Assembly (NCBI GenBank): GCA_951799425.1
Contig: OX637397.1
Span: 18,970,064-19,034,063 of the forward strand
Direction of reading: 5' to 3'
DNA from: Ilex aquifolium
Taxonomy: Eukaryota > Streptophyta > Magnoliopsida > Aquifoliales > Aquifoliaceae
Length of the DNA: 64,000 bases
How positions within the stretch are numbered: position 1 is the first letter of the stretch; the number at the start of each line of letters is the position of its first letter. A model generated the notes under the pieces. That model was not told where the DNA came from. It did no database searches and saw only the letters and a program-made list of their open reading frames with translations. Below are positions 32,535 to 43,874 of the stretch, piece by piece. The translations under genes and the position numbers were made by a program.

Positions 32535-33760
32535 ATCCACCCCCTAAAAGAAAGTTTTATCCTCGAAACTAACCTCAAGTAGTAAACGAGTGTACTTTTG
32601 TCGCATCTCCAACTCTGGTTCCCATGTAGCTTCCTCCACTCCATGATTTTGTCGTAGTACCTTTAACAGTAAGATAAATTTTTTGCGAAGCACCTTCTCT
32701 TTGGTGTCAAAAATCCTCACTAGTTGCTCTTCATAAGTTACCCCTTCTTAAATCTCAATCCCTTCCAAATCCACTACATGCGACGTGTCGGGTTCACACT
32801 TCCTTAGCATTGATATGTGGAACACATCGTGGACTCCTGATAACTGAGCCAGAAGATTCAATTGATATGTCACCTTTCCAATGACTCGAATTATTTCAAT
32901 AGGTCCCGTATACCTTGGAGCTAAATTCCCTTTCTTTTCAAATCGCATAACTCCTTTCTTGGGTTATAGCTTCAAGAACACATAATCACCTCTCTTAAAT
33001 TCCAATGGCCTTCTCCTCTTATTAGCATAAATCTTTTGTCAGCTTTGGGCGGTCCTTTCTCGAATCATCTGAACTTTCTATGTGGTTTCACCCACTATCT
33101 CAGGTCCAAATAAACTACTCTCCCCGGCTTACCCAACACTTCGGTGACTGACACGGCCTACTGTACAGAGCTTCATAAGGAGCCATCCCAATACTAGCTT
33201 GGTAGTTATTGTTGTACGCAAATTCCACTAATGGTAGATGAACTCCAACTCCCCTTGAAATCTAAAACACATGCCCTTAACATGTCTTCCATAATCCGAA
33301 TCACTTTCTCGGATTGTCCACCTATTTGAGGATGAAAGGTAGTGCTAAATTGTAATTCCGTTCCCAAATATATCTATAAACTTTACCAAAATCGGGCCAC
33401 AAACCTATTATCACGATCCGACACAATGGATAGAGGCACTCCGTGAAGCCTCACTATCTCACGAATATACAAGTGACTCAGAGTCACCAATGTATTTGTT
33501 GTCTTTATAGGTAAGAAATGACCCGTCTTTGTGAGTCTATCCACAATCACTCAAATTGCATTATGTCCCTTGGTAGTCTGTGGTAACCCCGACACGAAAT
33601 CCATAGTGATATGATCCCACTTCTACTCGAGAATTGGTAAAGATTGTAGTAATCCCCCTGATCTCTGGTGTTCAATCTTTACCTGTTGGCACACCGCACA
33701 TTTACCTATAAACTTAGCTATTTCTCGCTTCATCACCCCTCCACCAGTACTGGCGTTTCA
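32535..33760 (-). pseudogene. pol: E4 integrase and chromodomain-type tail
   Basis: Minus strand. The complement of the polypurine tract (ATCCACCCCCT) is at 32535. Next comes EEATW in the chromodomain-like tail (about 32600-32650), then the conserved chromovirus block NLAPRYTGPIEIIRVIGKVTYQL and SGVHDVFHISMLRKC (32760-32930). Remnants of the integrase core lie further right (33150-33740). Many stops and small gaps are present. It matches E3 almost domain for domain, so both are Tekay/Del type. Confidence 0.75.
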
Positions 33761-35280
33761 TGTCCTGGTACATCTTAGTACTACCTAGATGGATGGTAGG
33801 CCTAGAATGATGGCTCTCTTTTAGAATCTCTTCTCTCAACTAAGTATTATCCGGTATACATAACCTTCCTCTAAACCTCACTTCATCTACCTGCAAGGAC
33901 CAATTTTTCACAACCTCACCTCTCTCCAAACGACCCCAAATTTCCTCTAGTGATGGATTCATCCTTTGAAATTCTATAACTATCTCCTGGAAGGAAGGTT
34001 GAGCCAATAAGCTAAACAAACATGGTTTGTTTTTCTTATTTATCCACTAACAGGTCAAAATCCTACATTGCTTCGATCATCTTCCATCTATGTACCGCTA
34101 AAGAATTCACTACACCCCGAGACTTCCTATTGAGTGTGTCAGCTACCACGTTTCTTGGATGATAATTCAATGTAAAATCATAATCCTCCAAATACTCGAT
34201 CCAACATTTTTGTCGAAAATTGAGATCCTTCTGAGTGAAGATATATTTCAGACTCTTATGATCAGAGTAAACCTAAAATTTCTCTCCATACAAGTAACAC
34301 ATCTACAACTTGAGAGCAAACACCACAGCTGCAAGCTCTAAATTATGGGTAGGATAATTTTGCTCATGAGTCTTCAACCGTCTTGAGCTATAAGCAACTA
34401 CTTTCCCATTCTGCATCAACACACAATCCAAACCCTACAAACATGCATCCGTATACACATCATAACCTTCACCACTATTTGGAACAATAAGTATCGGTGT
34501 CGTTGTCAACTTCTCTTTTAGAGTGGAAAAAGTTTGCTCATAATCTTCGAACCACAAAAACTTTTCCCCTTTCTTCGTGAGCCGGGTCATTGGAATAGCC
34601 AATCTAGAAAATTGCTCCATAAACCTCCTGTAATAACTAGCCAAACCCAAAAAAATCTGGATTTTTGTTATATTCTGAGGTCATTCTCATTTCAACACTG
34701 CCTCAATCTTGGCAAAGTCTATAGCTACTCCTTGTTCTGACACCACGTGTCTAAGGAACTTCAATTCTTTCATCCAAAATTTACATTTACTCATCTTGGG
34801 GTACAATTTATGCTCCCTCAATGTCTGTAGCACCACCTTGATATGCTCTACATGATCCTCGTGTGTCCTTAAATAGATCAAAATGTCGTCAATAAATATG
34901 ATAACAAACTGATCTAAATAAGGTCTAAACACTTTATGCATTAAATTCATAAATGCAGTAGGAGCATTGGTCAATCCAAATGGCATCACAGTATACTTAA
35001 AATGGTCATATCTGGTACAAAAGACAGTCTTAATAAATATCCTTCTCCTATATTCTTAGCTGATGGTACCCAGTTCAAAGATTAATTTTGAGAAGTACTT
35101 AGAACCCCTTAATTAATCAAATAAATCATTAATCTGAGGTAGAGGATACTTATTCTTCACTGTTACCCAATTCAGCTTTCGGTAATCCGTACATAATCTG
35201 AGCGTATCATTGTACTTCTTCACAAAGAGGACAGGTGTTCCCTAAGGTGGAGCGCTCAGACGGATAAACCCAATAACTAA
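33761..35280 (-). pseudogene. pol: E4 RNase H and reverse transcriptase
   Basis: Minus strand. The RT palm is recognisable as [14 protein letters not shown] (about 34850-34900) with [17 protein letters not shown] to its right. Then come ASYYRRFMEQFSRLAIPMTR and VYTDACL (RNase H start, 34435-34650). Frame changes and stops are frequent. The sequence breaks at 35280, where a solo LTR is inserted, and continues at 36569. Confidence 0.8.
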
Positions 35281-36563
35281 TGATTAAGCCTAAATATTGC
35301 ATATTTATCCTATCATTTGTAGGTTAATTGTCATGAGTATGGAGTTAACTGTATGAGATTAATGTTATATTTAATTCTATCATGGTTTCATTGGTGTTTG
35401 CCTATTTTGCAGGTAAAATGACAAAATAAGAAGGCAAAAAGGCAAACATGGGAAAGACGGATGCAATGGAAAAGGAGAAAACAAGAGATTGGTGCTCTAA
35501 AGGCCACATCCAGATGTAATATGTCCAAGTCCGGACGTGAGGTTCTGCATCAGAGGAAAAAAATGCAAGAAATCTCAGTCTATCACGTTCGGATGCCACT
35601 TTGTTCACGTATGGACGCTTGTGAATCCAAGATTCGCGTCTAGACGTCAATTTACCCACATCCGAATGCATGTCCTCATTCCCAACCAATCAAAGAGTTC
35701 GATGACACAAGGCTTGTGTTATCTTCCCCGATTTGGGGAAGTACTCTCTGTACTTTTTACACGTTCTTGGGGAAGTTTTCCAAATCTAGAAGTTTTCTAT
35801 TATTTTCTTCTTTAATAATTGTTTGATTTTGAGTTTAGCCCCAATTAATGGCTGGCTAAATCTTTTACTAAGGTTAGGAGGAAATTCAATACACTTGGAT
35901 ATGTAATTAAATCTATGTGCTTTAATTGATATTTTCTTTAATTGTTCAATTCATCTTATTTTAGAAAATCTCTCTCTCTATATATAATCTCTTGAATAAC
36001 TATGCTAAATGTGATGGAAACTTGAGATTTCCTATGAGTAGATAGCTAGATGTACATGCTTGGGTGGAATTGTTAATGTTTACATCTAATTAGTTGATTT
36101 GTTAATTTATATGAGTTGAGATATTTAATTGGTTAATTGCTTGATTTATCATCGATTTCGGGCACGTTGAATGCTTGTAATTAACAATTAGATGTTTAAA
36201 TTCATTTAGATTAACTCGTTTATTATACATAAGAGAATTTCCTAATTAACTATTGACAAATCCTGCAATTGGGTTCACTTCCTTATTGTTTCTTAATTGA
36301 GATTATAAATTAGAATTAATTTACTACTCAAGTGTTAATGAAGAAGTACCCAATGCCTTAGTATTTCTCCACATTACTTTTCCTAAACAATTCTAGTTTA
36401 TTAGTATTAAATTTCAATTACCAAATCACTCTCTCAAATACACAACTTATTTTCTTTTATTAACTAAAATCCCTATTTCCCGGTGGTTCGACCTTGGAAT
36501 CTTCCAAGAAATTACTACTTCCTTGACACCTACACTTGGGTTTGCAACTTTCGAACTGAACCA
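35281..36563 (+). mobile_element. Solo LTR, 1,283 bp, with 5-bp target duplication
   Basis: A TG...CA segment (TGATTAAGCC...GAACTGAACCA) is flanked by ACTAA on both sides (35276-35280, 36564-36568) and interrupts the E4 reverse transcriptase at a place where E3 has continuous sequence. It has no coding capacity. Its right end carries 'GGTGGTTCGACCTTGG' and 'ACACTTGGG', a phrase common near the 3' end of plant Ty3/gypsy LTRs, so it probably lies in plus orientation. A single LTR with its duplication is the product of recombination between two LTRs of a full element. Confidence 0.88.
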
Positions 36564-36568
36564 ACTAA

Positions 36569-37053
36569 CAGTTGGTCCAACTGCTTCCTTAGCTCCTTTA
36601 ACTCCAAAGGTGTCATCCGATAAGGTGCAATAGATATGGGTTTAGTACCTGGATAGAGATCAATTGTAAACTTGATCTCTCTTTGTGAGGCTGGTCCAAG
36701 TAGTTCATCTGGAAAGACATTCGGGAAGTCTGACACCACCAATACAAAATCAAACTAAAGTTTAACTCGTTCTTCCCCCACTAAGTTGGCAATAAAACTC
36801 AAACTACTCCCCACTTTAGCCTTCACGAATTGGTTGCCCATAGTGAAAAATGAGTGGAAAGATTCTGCTCATTTGTGAAGCTGAATACTATCCCTCTCAA
36901 TAAGTGGAATACCACCCGTTTCTGAAAATAATCCATTACAACATGGAAAATAGATGGTAGATCCATCCCAAATATTACATCATACCCCTTCGTGCCACCA
37001 AGTCTACCTTTAACTCTTGCTCCCCAATCTAAAGCACACAACTCTTGCACATC
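36569..37053 (-). pseudogene. pol: E4 RT N-terminus and protease-RT linker
   Basis: Minus strand frames read [37 protein letters not shown] and [14 protein letters not shown], the conserved start of chromovirus RT, then VIFGMDLPSIFHVVMDYF (end of protease). It stops at the E3 insertion; the last five bases (ACATC, 37049-37053) are the left target duplication. The rest of protease continues at 45329. Confidence 0.8.
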
Positions 37054-39125
37054 TGTAACGCCCCAAAAATCGAGGGTCCTTAATTTAACAAAATTCGGGC
37101 AGAGTCTCCTTTGTTCGGGGAGCTCTACCCAAAACACAACCTGTGCAATTATACTACGTTGACCACACCAGGTCCATTTATCCATATTCATATAACCACA
37201 TGCAATTTTTCTTTTACATTAAAACAGTCAATATCCACTTTTGACGACATTACTATCTAAAACCCTTCACATCATGAGAGCAACTAATAAATTCCATGCA
37301 TAAAGAAATTTCATTCATCATACATGATATCTACAACACCATCTCAAAAGATTATGTCAAATCATGGTCATTGTATCCAAAAGAATATGCCAAACTATGG
37401 CAATTACATCCAAAGGAATCAAACTTGTCTTGCAGCGGAATAACCAAAAATATTAGACATTACATTGTCTCAAAATAAACTTCCTAGGGTAGAACCTAAG
37501 AGTATGTAGCTCTAGGCATCAATCTTGGGATCCACGTTCCCGTCTATTGGAGCTTCCCATTGTGCCGGCTCATCAACTCTAAGCTCCTCCTGTAGGCCAT
37601 AATCTAAAAAAGGATATTGTTTGTAGGGGGTGAGCACTAAGCTCTGTAGGAAAATCTTTCCAAACTCGAACAAGGTTTAGAAACATATAAAACAAGTCGG
37701 TCTCGTTTCACAAATATCATATATATAACTTTTAAAGGAAAATCGTGACATTTTAATAGATCTCTAGTTTACGAACAGCAATAAAGTTAAACGGAGAGGT
37801 GAAACCAATTACCAACATGGAGCCATACAATTTCCCAAAAGTAAACCAATAACCCACACATGATATAATATTGTTCTCTTTGGCATGAGCATCCTTACAA
37901 GAAACCTCTCACCCTCAAGGTCTTGTTTCTTTGGCATAAGCATCCTTACAAGGAACCTCTTACCCTCAAGATTTGGTTTCTCAAGCATCCTTACAAGGAA
38001 CCTCTCACCCTCAAGGTCTTGTTTCTTTGGCATGAACATCCTTACAAGGAACCTCTCACTCATGTTCATCAAAACAATCATACAAGAAATACAATATCCA
38101 CAATTTCTCAAAAACAACAAGCCATTCCAAAAAATCCCTAAATTTCTCATAAAGTAGCACAATAGAGACAATATGATAAAATATACAATAGATCCTCATA
38201 AATATAATTTTTTGGTTCAATTTCAAGCACTAAATTTTTTGAATTCAAGAATCAATGAAAAATCAAGAGAAAAACCCATTTTTCTTGAGAACTACGGTTT
38301 GAGACGAAGAAAAGAGTTTTAATGGCGATTCCACCATAGCATTGTTTAAAACATGACCACATTTACATAAATATCCAGAATCAAAAATTTCATAGCAAGT
38401 ATATAAGATTTAGAGTCAAAATAATGTATTTATATGTATGCTTTAGCCTCAATGCAAGAGAATGGAAGAAAACCCCTACCTTGAATCAAAATTCCAAGTA
38501 AGAACTCAAGCTCTAGTGACCTCCTTCTTCCCTTAATCTTCCTCTAGGGTTCCAAGAAGTGTGGGGTGAGAGTGGAGTGAAAGAAATGAGGGAAAATGGG
38601 ATGAAAATGGGGTTTTAAACACATCAGCCCCGAAATTCATTGTTCATGGACTGTTTTGGTCTTCTCTGAAATTACAGTTTTGCCACTAAGAATCTCCAAT
38701 TTGATCTATATGACTATCCTAAGGTTTTTCGACGTTCCGGATTCATTTTTAATGTTATTTTAACCTAAAAATATTTAGTTTTATGATTTATTTTAAAATT
38801 AAAGTAAATTTACACTCGAAACACTAAAATTATTATTTTATTCCTCCGAACCGTTATATGTGCTAAACGGCTATTCCAAGTTTTTCGGATCTCTCAGGTT
38901 CAATGATAATATTATTTTGACCTAAAAAAAAATTAATATTTTTACTTAGCTGCTTTTATCAATTTTAAACACCTCCAAAAAAAATTAAATTTCACAATCA
39001 ATTTGCCTCCCTAGTATTTATTCCTACTATTACAATCTATAGGTTTCATGCATACCTCATCACCTATATTAGCATTTCAAAAATAATTACTTACTATATA
39101 TAAGATAAGAGTGTGGGGGTTTACA
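37054..39125 (-). repeat. E3 left (3') LTR, full length
   Basis: 2,072 bp. It contains about four copies of a 46-51 bp unit with 'CATCCTTACAAGGAACCTCT' (near 37889, 37940, 37986, 38037). This array makes spurious frames on both strands. The non-deleted copy of the LTR. Confidence 0.9.
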
Positions 39126-39167
39126 ATCCACCCCCCCTTAAAGAAAGTTTCGTCCTCGAAACTTATC

Positions 39168-39830
39168 TTAAGTAGCGAACAAATAAGGGTACTTCTCTCG
39201 CATCTCCAGCTCTGGTTCCCAAGTAGCTTCCTCCACTCCATGGTGTTGTCATAAGACTTTCACCAGTTGAATGATTTTATTGCGAAGCACCTTCTCCTTG
39301 GTATCAAGAATCTTTACCGGTTGTTCTTCAGATGTTGCTCCATCTTGAACTTCAATATCCTCCAAATCCACGACATGTGTTTTATCCGATTGACACTTTC
39401 TCAACATTGACACATGAAACACGTCATGTACCCCTGACAACTGAGCTGGTAACTGAAGTTGGTATGCCACTTTGCCCACCGCTTTGATCACTTCAAATGG
39501 TCCGATGTATCTTGGTGCTAATTTCCCCTTCTTACCGAATCTAAACACTCCCTTCTTGGGTGACACTTTGAGGAACACGTAGTCCCCCGCTTGGAATTCC
39601 AATGGCCTGCGTCTTCGATCTGCATAGCTTTTCTGTCTACTTTGTGCCGTGTGTAGTCTCTCCCGGATGAGTTGAATTTTTTTCCGTAGTCTCCCGAACA
39701 ATTTCTGGCCCAAACAAGCTACTCTCTCCAGCTTCTAGCCAACAAGTCGGTGACCTACATGGTCTCCCATACAATGCTTCATAAGGTGCCATGTTAAGCA
39801 AATTCCACCAACGACAAATGATCACTCCAG
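39168..39830 (-). pseudogene. pol: E3 integrase C-terminus and chromodomain
   Basis: Minus strand. RPLEFQAGDYVFLKVSPKKG, LAPRYIGPFEVIKAVGKV and SGVHDVFHVSMLRKC form the basic tail. Next comes VDLEDIEVQD ... EQPVKILDTKEKVLRNK, then (after TGA 39249) a segment with EEATWEPELEMREKYP ending at TAA 39168. The EEATWE motif is the chromodomain-like end typical of Tekay/Del elements, thought to guide integration to heterochromatin. About 30 nt are missing near 39796, and an extra base in an A-run near 39680 shifts the frame twice. Confidence 0.88.
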
Positions 39831-40470
39831 CTTCCCTTGAAGTCCAACACGCACGCTCGTAACATATCTTCCAAAATTTGTATCACCCTCTCGGATTGGC
39901 CATCCGTTTGGGGATGAAATGCGGTGCTAAAGAGTAACTCTGTCCCCATAGCTCGTTGTAGACTTTGCCAAAATTGCGCCACGAAACGAGAATCATGATC
40001 CGAAACAATCGAGAGTGGAACTCCATGCAATCTAACAATCTCGCGAATATACAGCTTGCTCAAGGTCTCTAAAGTGTCAGTGGTCTTCATACTCAAGAAA
40101 TGAGCGGACTTGGTGAGTTTATCAACAATGACCCATACGGCATTATTTCCTCGAGAAGTTTGTGGAAAGCCTGACACGAAATCCATGGTGATGTGATCCC
40201 ACTTCCATTCTGGAATAGGCAAGGACTGTAGTAATCCTCCGGGTTTCTGATGTTCAATCTTTACCTGCTGACATACTGCACATCGTGCTATGAACCTTGC
40301 CACATCCTTCTTCATTCACTTCCACCAAAATTGATGCTTCATGTCTCTATACATTTTTGTGCCACCGGGGTGGATAGCAAGCTTAGAGCGATGACACTCC
40401 CCAAGTATCTCCTCATTTAGGGACGAATCATCTGGGACACATAGCCTCTCCCCATATCTCAGTTCTCCAT
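39794..40470 (-). pseudogene. pol: E3 integrase zinc domain and catalytic core
   Basis: Minus strand. The HHCC zinc domain runs [18 protein letters not shown], stop, then MKKDVARFIARCAVCQQ. Catalytic residues are in ITMDFVSGFP (first Asp), VSDHDSRF (second Asp) and TDGQSERV (Glu). TGA 40316 replaces a residue that is Arg in relatives (CGA to TGA). The core itself (40315-39794, 173 codons) is open until the deletion near 39796. Confidence 0.9.
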
Positions 40471-41353
40471 TTCTCAAAGTCCAACCTTCCACTATTTCCC
40501 CATTTTCCAATTTAGCTCGAATCGACTCTAAGTCAGGATCCAAGCATTGTAACTCCACAACCCTACGTTGGAGGGTAGGTTGGGCTACAAGGTTGAATAA
40601 GCAGGGCCGAGATCTATCTTCTCCAACCCATAGATCATAGTCTCCAAGGGCATCCCTCATCTTCCATTTACTTGCAAGAGCATGGAGTTCACCCCGAGAC
40701 TTTCTGCTAAGTGCATCTGTGACTACATTAGCCTTCCCCGGGTGGTAGTTGAGTGTGAAATCATAGTCTTCTAAATACTCAATCCACCTTCTTTGCCGAA
40801 GATTCAAGTCTTTATGTGTGAATATATACTTCAGGCTCTTATGATCGGAAAACACTTGAAAATTTTCCCCATTTAAGTAACACCTCCACAACTTAAGAGC
40901 AAAAACCACAGCGGCAAGCTCCAAGTCGTGAGTGGGATAGTTCTGCTCATGAGTCTTGAGTTGCCTCAAGCCATAAGCAACTACCTTACCTCCTTGCATT
41001 AGCACGCATCCCAAACCTCGTAACGAAGCATCGGTGTACACATCGTATCCTTCCCCACTGCTTGGAATAATGAGAATAGGAGCGGTCGTTAACCTTTCCT
41101 TCAAGGTGTGAAAGGCTAGTTCACACGCTTGAGTCCACAAGAATTTTTCCCCCTTCTTTGTAAGGCGAGTCATCGGTATCGCTAGCTTAGAGAACCCTTC
41201 CACAAACCTCCGGTAGTAGCCCGCTAAGCCCAGGAAACATACTTCGGTCACATTCTTCGGTGGTTCCCACTTTATCACTGCTTCAATCTTTGCGGGGTCA
41301 ACCGCTACACCCTGTTCTGACACAACATGGTCAAGTAATTTCACTTCCTTCAT
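40316..41353 (-). CDS. pol: E3 RT thumb and RNase H (open 345-codon stretch)
   Basis: Minus strand. [21 protein letters not shown] is the connection. RNase H follows, with [16 protein letters not shown] (first Asp), [20 protein letters not shown] (Glu), [10 protein letters not shown] (Asp) and [10 protein letters not shown]. Then comes the linker to integrase ([17 protein letters not shown]). It is bounded by TAG 41354 (Trp expected in KCEFW) and TGA 40316. Part of a broken polyprotein. Confidence 0.9.
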   Translation of the reverse strand: MKEVKLLDHVVSEQGVAVDPAKIEAVIKWEPPKNVTEVCFLGLAGYYRRFVEGFSKLAIPMTRLTKKGEKFLWTQACELAFHTLKERLTTAPILIIPSSGEGYDVYTDASLRGLGCVLMQGGKVVAYGLRQLKTHEQNYPTHDLELAAVVFALKLWRCYLNGENFQVFSDHKSLKYIFTHKDLNLRQRRWIEYLEDYDFTLNYHPGKANVVTDALSRKSRGELHALASKWKMRDALGDYDLWVGEDRSRPCLFNLVAQPTLQRRVVELQCLDPDLESIRAKLENGEIVEGWTLRNGELRYGERLCVPDDSSLNEEILGECHRSKLAIHPGGTKMYRDMKHQFWWK

Positions 41354-41990
41354 CTAGAACTCGCACTTACTCATCTTAGCATACAACTTATGCTCTCTCA
41401 ATGTCTGTAGCACAATCGAGAGATGGCGTTCATGTTCCCCTTGTGTCCGTGAATAAATCAATATGTCATCAATAAACACAATGACAAACTGATTTAGATA
41501 CGGCCGAAATCCCCTGTGCATCAGATCCATAAAGGCTGCTGGAGCATTAGTCAATCCGAACGGCATCACCGTATATTCGAAATGACCATACCGGGTACGA
41601 AAAGCTGTCTTAGGAATATCCTCCTCCTTGATCCGCAGTTGATGATACCCAGTACGAAGATCAATCTTGGAGTAATACTTAGAACCTCTCAACTGATCGA
41701 ATAAGTCGTCTATTCGTGGCAATGGGTATTTATTCTTCACTGTAACTCGATTCAACCTTTGATAATCCGTGCATAACCGAAGCATTTCATCATGCTTCTT
41801 CACAAAGAGGATCGGGGCTCCCCAAGGTGAAGTACTTAAACGGATAAACCCAATAGCCAACAAATGATCCAACTGCTTCCTTAGCTCCTTCAACTCCAAA
41901 GGTGCCATTCTATAGGGAACAATGGAAATGGGTTCGGTTCCCGGATAGAGATCAATTGTAAACTCAATCTCTCTCTAGGGTGGTAACCCG
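41354..41990 (-). pseudogene. pol: E3 reverse transcriptase
   Basis: Minus strand. [72 protein letters not shown] and the catalytic box FIDD ([11 protein letters not shown], about 41450-41480) are intact. TAG 41975 lies just upstream in LPGLPP, where relatives have Gln. Active-site residues are conserved. Confidence 0.92.
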
Positions 41991-42604
41991 GGTAGTTCAT
42001 CTGGGAAAACATCCGAAAAATCTGATACTATCAACACCATACTCGATTGGGATCTATCCCGATCATCTCCCATCAAGCTAGCTAAGAAACTCAAATGACT
42101 CCCCGCCTTAACTTTCAAAAATCTACTACCCGTAGTAGGAAATGGATGGGAAGAAGTCCGATCATTCATGAAACTGAAAACTACCCCTCCCGGTAATTGA
42201 AATGAAATTCGCTTACGGAAACAATCCATCACCGCACGAAAAGTGGACAACAAGTCCATCCCAAATATTATATCATACCCCTTCATGTCTAACGCAACCA
42301 AGTCTACAATCAATTCTTGTTCCCCAATTAGAAGTACACAACCTCGACACACCCTTTGAGTATCCAACCGTTCTCCCGTAGGCATGTCAATACTCAAGTC
42401 ATGTTCTAGCTTCCCAAATTCCAATCCCAAATTGAGAGCATATGCGGTGCATATGAATGAATGAGTAGCACCAGGATCAAATAAAATTCAAGCCCAGGAA
42501 TTGTAGAGAAGAACAATACCTTCCACAACTGCATTGGAGGCATCTTCCTCTGGTTGATTCAGAGCAAATACTCTCCCTTGAGTGGCACCGCCGGGGGCTA
42601 GAGC
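41975..42604 (-). pseudogene. pol: E3 aspartic protease
   Basis: Minus strand, same frame as gag. After TGA 42605 and TGA 42488 the active site ILFDPGATHSFI appears (D-P-G-A in place of the usual D-S-G-A), then LGLEFGKLEHDLSIDMPTGE and GYDIIFGMDLLSTFRAVMD. Both TGAs fall where CGA (Arg) is plausible. The Ser-to-Pro change in the active-site triplet is a further sign of decay. Confidence 0.85.
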
Positions 42605-43741
42605 TCATAACGGTCCCTGCTGTTGTAGTGGCCTAGGTGGTGGTGGCTTGTCTGCTTGTACCTGTCCTGCTGTCTGGATAGTCCTCTGAGGTGGAAAAAT
42701 CGGACAATGCATCCGAATATGTCCCACACCTCCACATGCAAAGCAGGATCGTGGGTTAGTGCCTGCTCCCTCTGGTACACCTCCGGCCCCTCGGGCTATC
42801 TGAGGTCTAGGTCCCACTACTTGGTCTGGGCGATGATAAGGTGTCGTTCTCTGAACTCCACTGCTGCTAGCACCAGTCTGGATCGGACCTCCCCTCGCAA
42901 AGCTCTGTCGTCGCTGGGTGTCCTCCGTGTCCCTCTCCACTAGTGTAGCTCTGTCGACAAGATCCCCATACTCCCAGATCTTGAGAGCCACCAGCTTCTC
43001 CCGGATAGTAGGCCTCAAGCCCTGCTCAGAGCGTTTGGCCCTCTTGGCCTCAGTAGATATGAACTCTGTGGCGTAGCGGGATAACTCGTCGAACTTCCTC
43101 TCGCATTCCGTCATGGTCATGCTCCCCTGTCGTAGAGCAAGAAAATCGACGCTCATCTTGTCCCTGGCTAATTCAGGAAAGTATTTGTCTTGGAAGATTT
43201 GGTCAAACTCCTCCCAAGTGAGTGCATCTGTGGTCCTCCTTCTTTTCACTGAGTCCCACCAATGGTCGGCCTCCCCCTCTAATAAGTAAGTAGCCAAGCC
43301 GACCCTAAGATCCTCGGCTATCCCCATGCCATCACATATCTTCTTCACCCGGCGGATCCATCTATCCGCATCTAAGGGGTTAGAGCTCCCTTGGAAGGTA
43401 GGCGGGTGTTGCCTCAGAAATTCTCGAAGAACTACCATCCTTCGGTTGTCGTCCCCGTTGCCCGGCACTTGAGCTAAAGGATGAGCTCCTCCATTATGGT
43501 TGTTCCCATTCTGGTGTTGTACCAGAGTGGTGAGCTCCCTCAAACACTGATAAATGTCATTCATTGCATCGGGAGGTGGTGGGTTTGCTTGACCTCCACG
43601 ACCACGACCACGCCCACGCCCACGCCCACGCCCACGCCCACGCCCACGCCCACGCCCACGTCCACATACACGTTCACCGTCCATCCTGGACATCAATTCA
43701 CAATTTAGTTTCATTGATGTACAAGACATCCTAAATATCAC
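42605..43741 (-). CDS. gag: E3 gag (open 378 codons)
   Basis: Minus strand. An Arg-Gly repeat near the N-terminus (about 14 RG dipeptides, encoded by a CCCACG/CCACGC microsatellite at 43597-43665) is followed by the capsid domain (REFLRQHPPTFQGSSNPLDA, LATYLLEGEADHWWDSVKRR, FDELSRYATEF). The zinc knuckle CFACGGVGHIRMHC ends it. The likely true start is the Met-Asp-Gly-Glu at about 43684, because the first residues (MIFRMSCTSMKLN) look like leader. RG-rich termini bind RNA. It terminates at a TGA that is probably mutated, since protease follows in frame. Confidence 0.9.
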   Translation of the reverse strand: MIFRMSCTSMKLNCELMSRMDGERVCGRGRGRGRGRGRGRGRGRGRGRGGQANPPPPDAMNDIYQCLRELTTLVQHQNGNNHNGGAHPLAQVPGNGDDNRRMVVLREFLRQHPPTFQGSSNPLDADRWIRRVKKICDGMGIAEDLRVGLATYLLEGEADHWWDSVKRRRTTDALTWEEFDQIFQDKYFPELARDKMSVDFLALRQGSMTMTECERKFDELSRYATEFISTEAKRAKRSEQGLRPTIREKLVALKIWEYGDLVDRATLVERDTEDTQRRQSFARGGPIQTGASSSGVQRTTPYHRPDQVVGPRPQIARGAGGVPEGAGTNPRSCFACGGVGHIRMHCPIFPPQRTIQTAGQVQADKPPPPRPLQQQGPL

Positions 43742-43857
43742 TTTAATCTAAAGCATAAGGTTCATATAAAATTAGGCCAACAATTTCCTTAAACCTAATC
43801 CTACTTCCCTAGTGGTAATCCATAACCTACAGCTCCCATGTAAGACCTTAAGCCTAG

Positions 43858-43869
43858 GCTCTGATACCA
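43858..43869 (-). other. E3 primer-binding site (initiator Met tRNA)
   Basis: GCTCTGATACCA is the exact complement of TGGTATCAGAGC, the classic plant initiator-methionine tRNA primer site. It lies five bases from the right LTR and fixes the minus orientation. Confidence 0.95.
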
Positions 43870-43874
43870 AAATT

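Noticed and set aside
37809..38171. Repetitive 120-codon frame on the minus strand and matching plus-strand frames
   Set aside because: They lie in the tandem repeat of the E3 LTR; the reading is created by the 46-51 bp repeat and sits in non-coding LTR.
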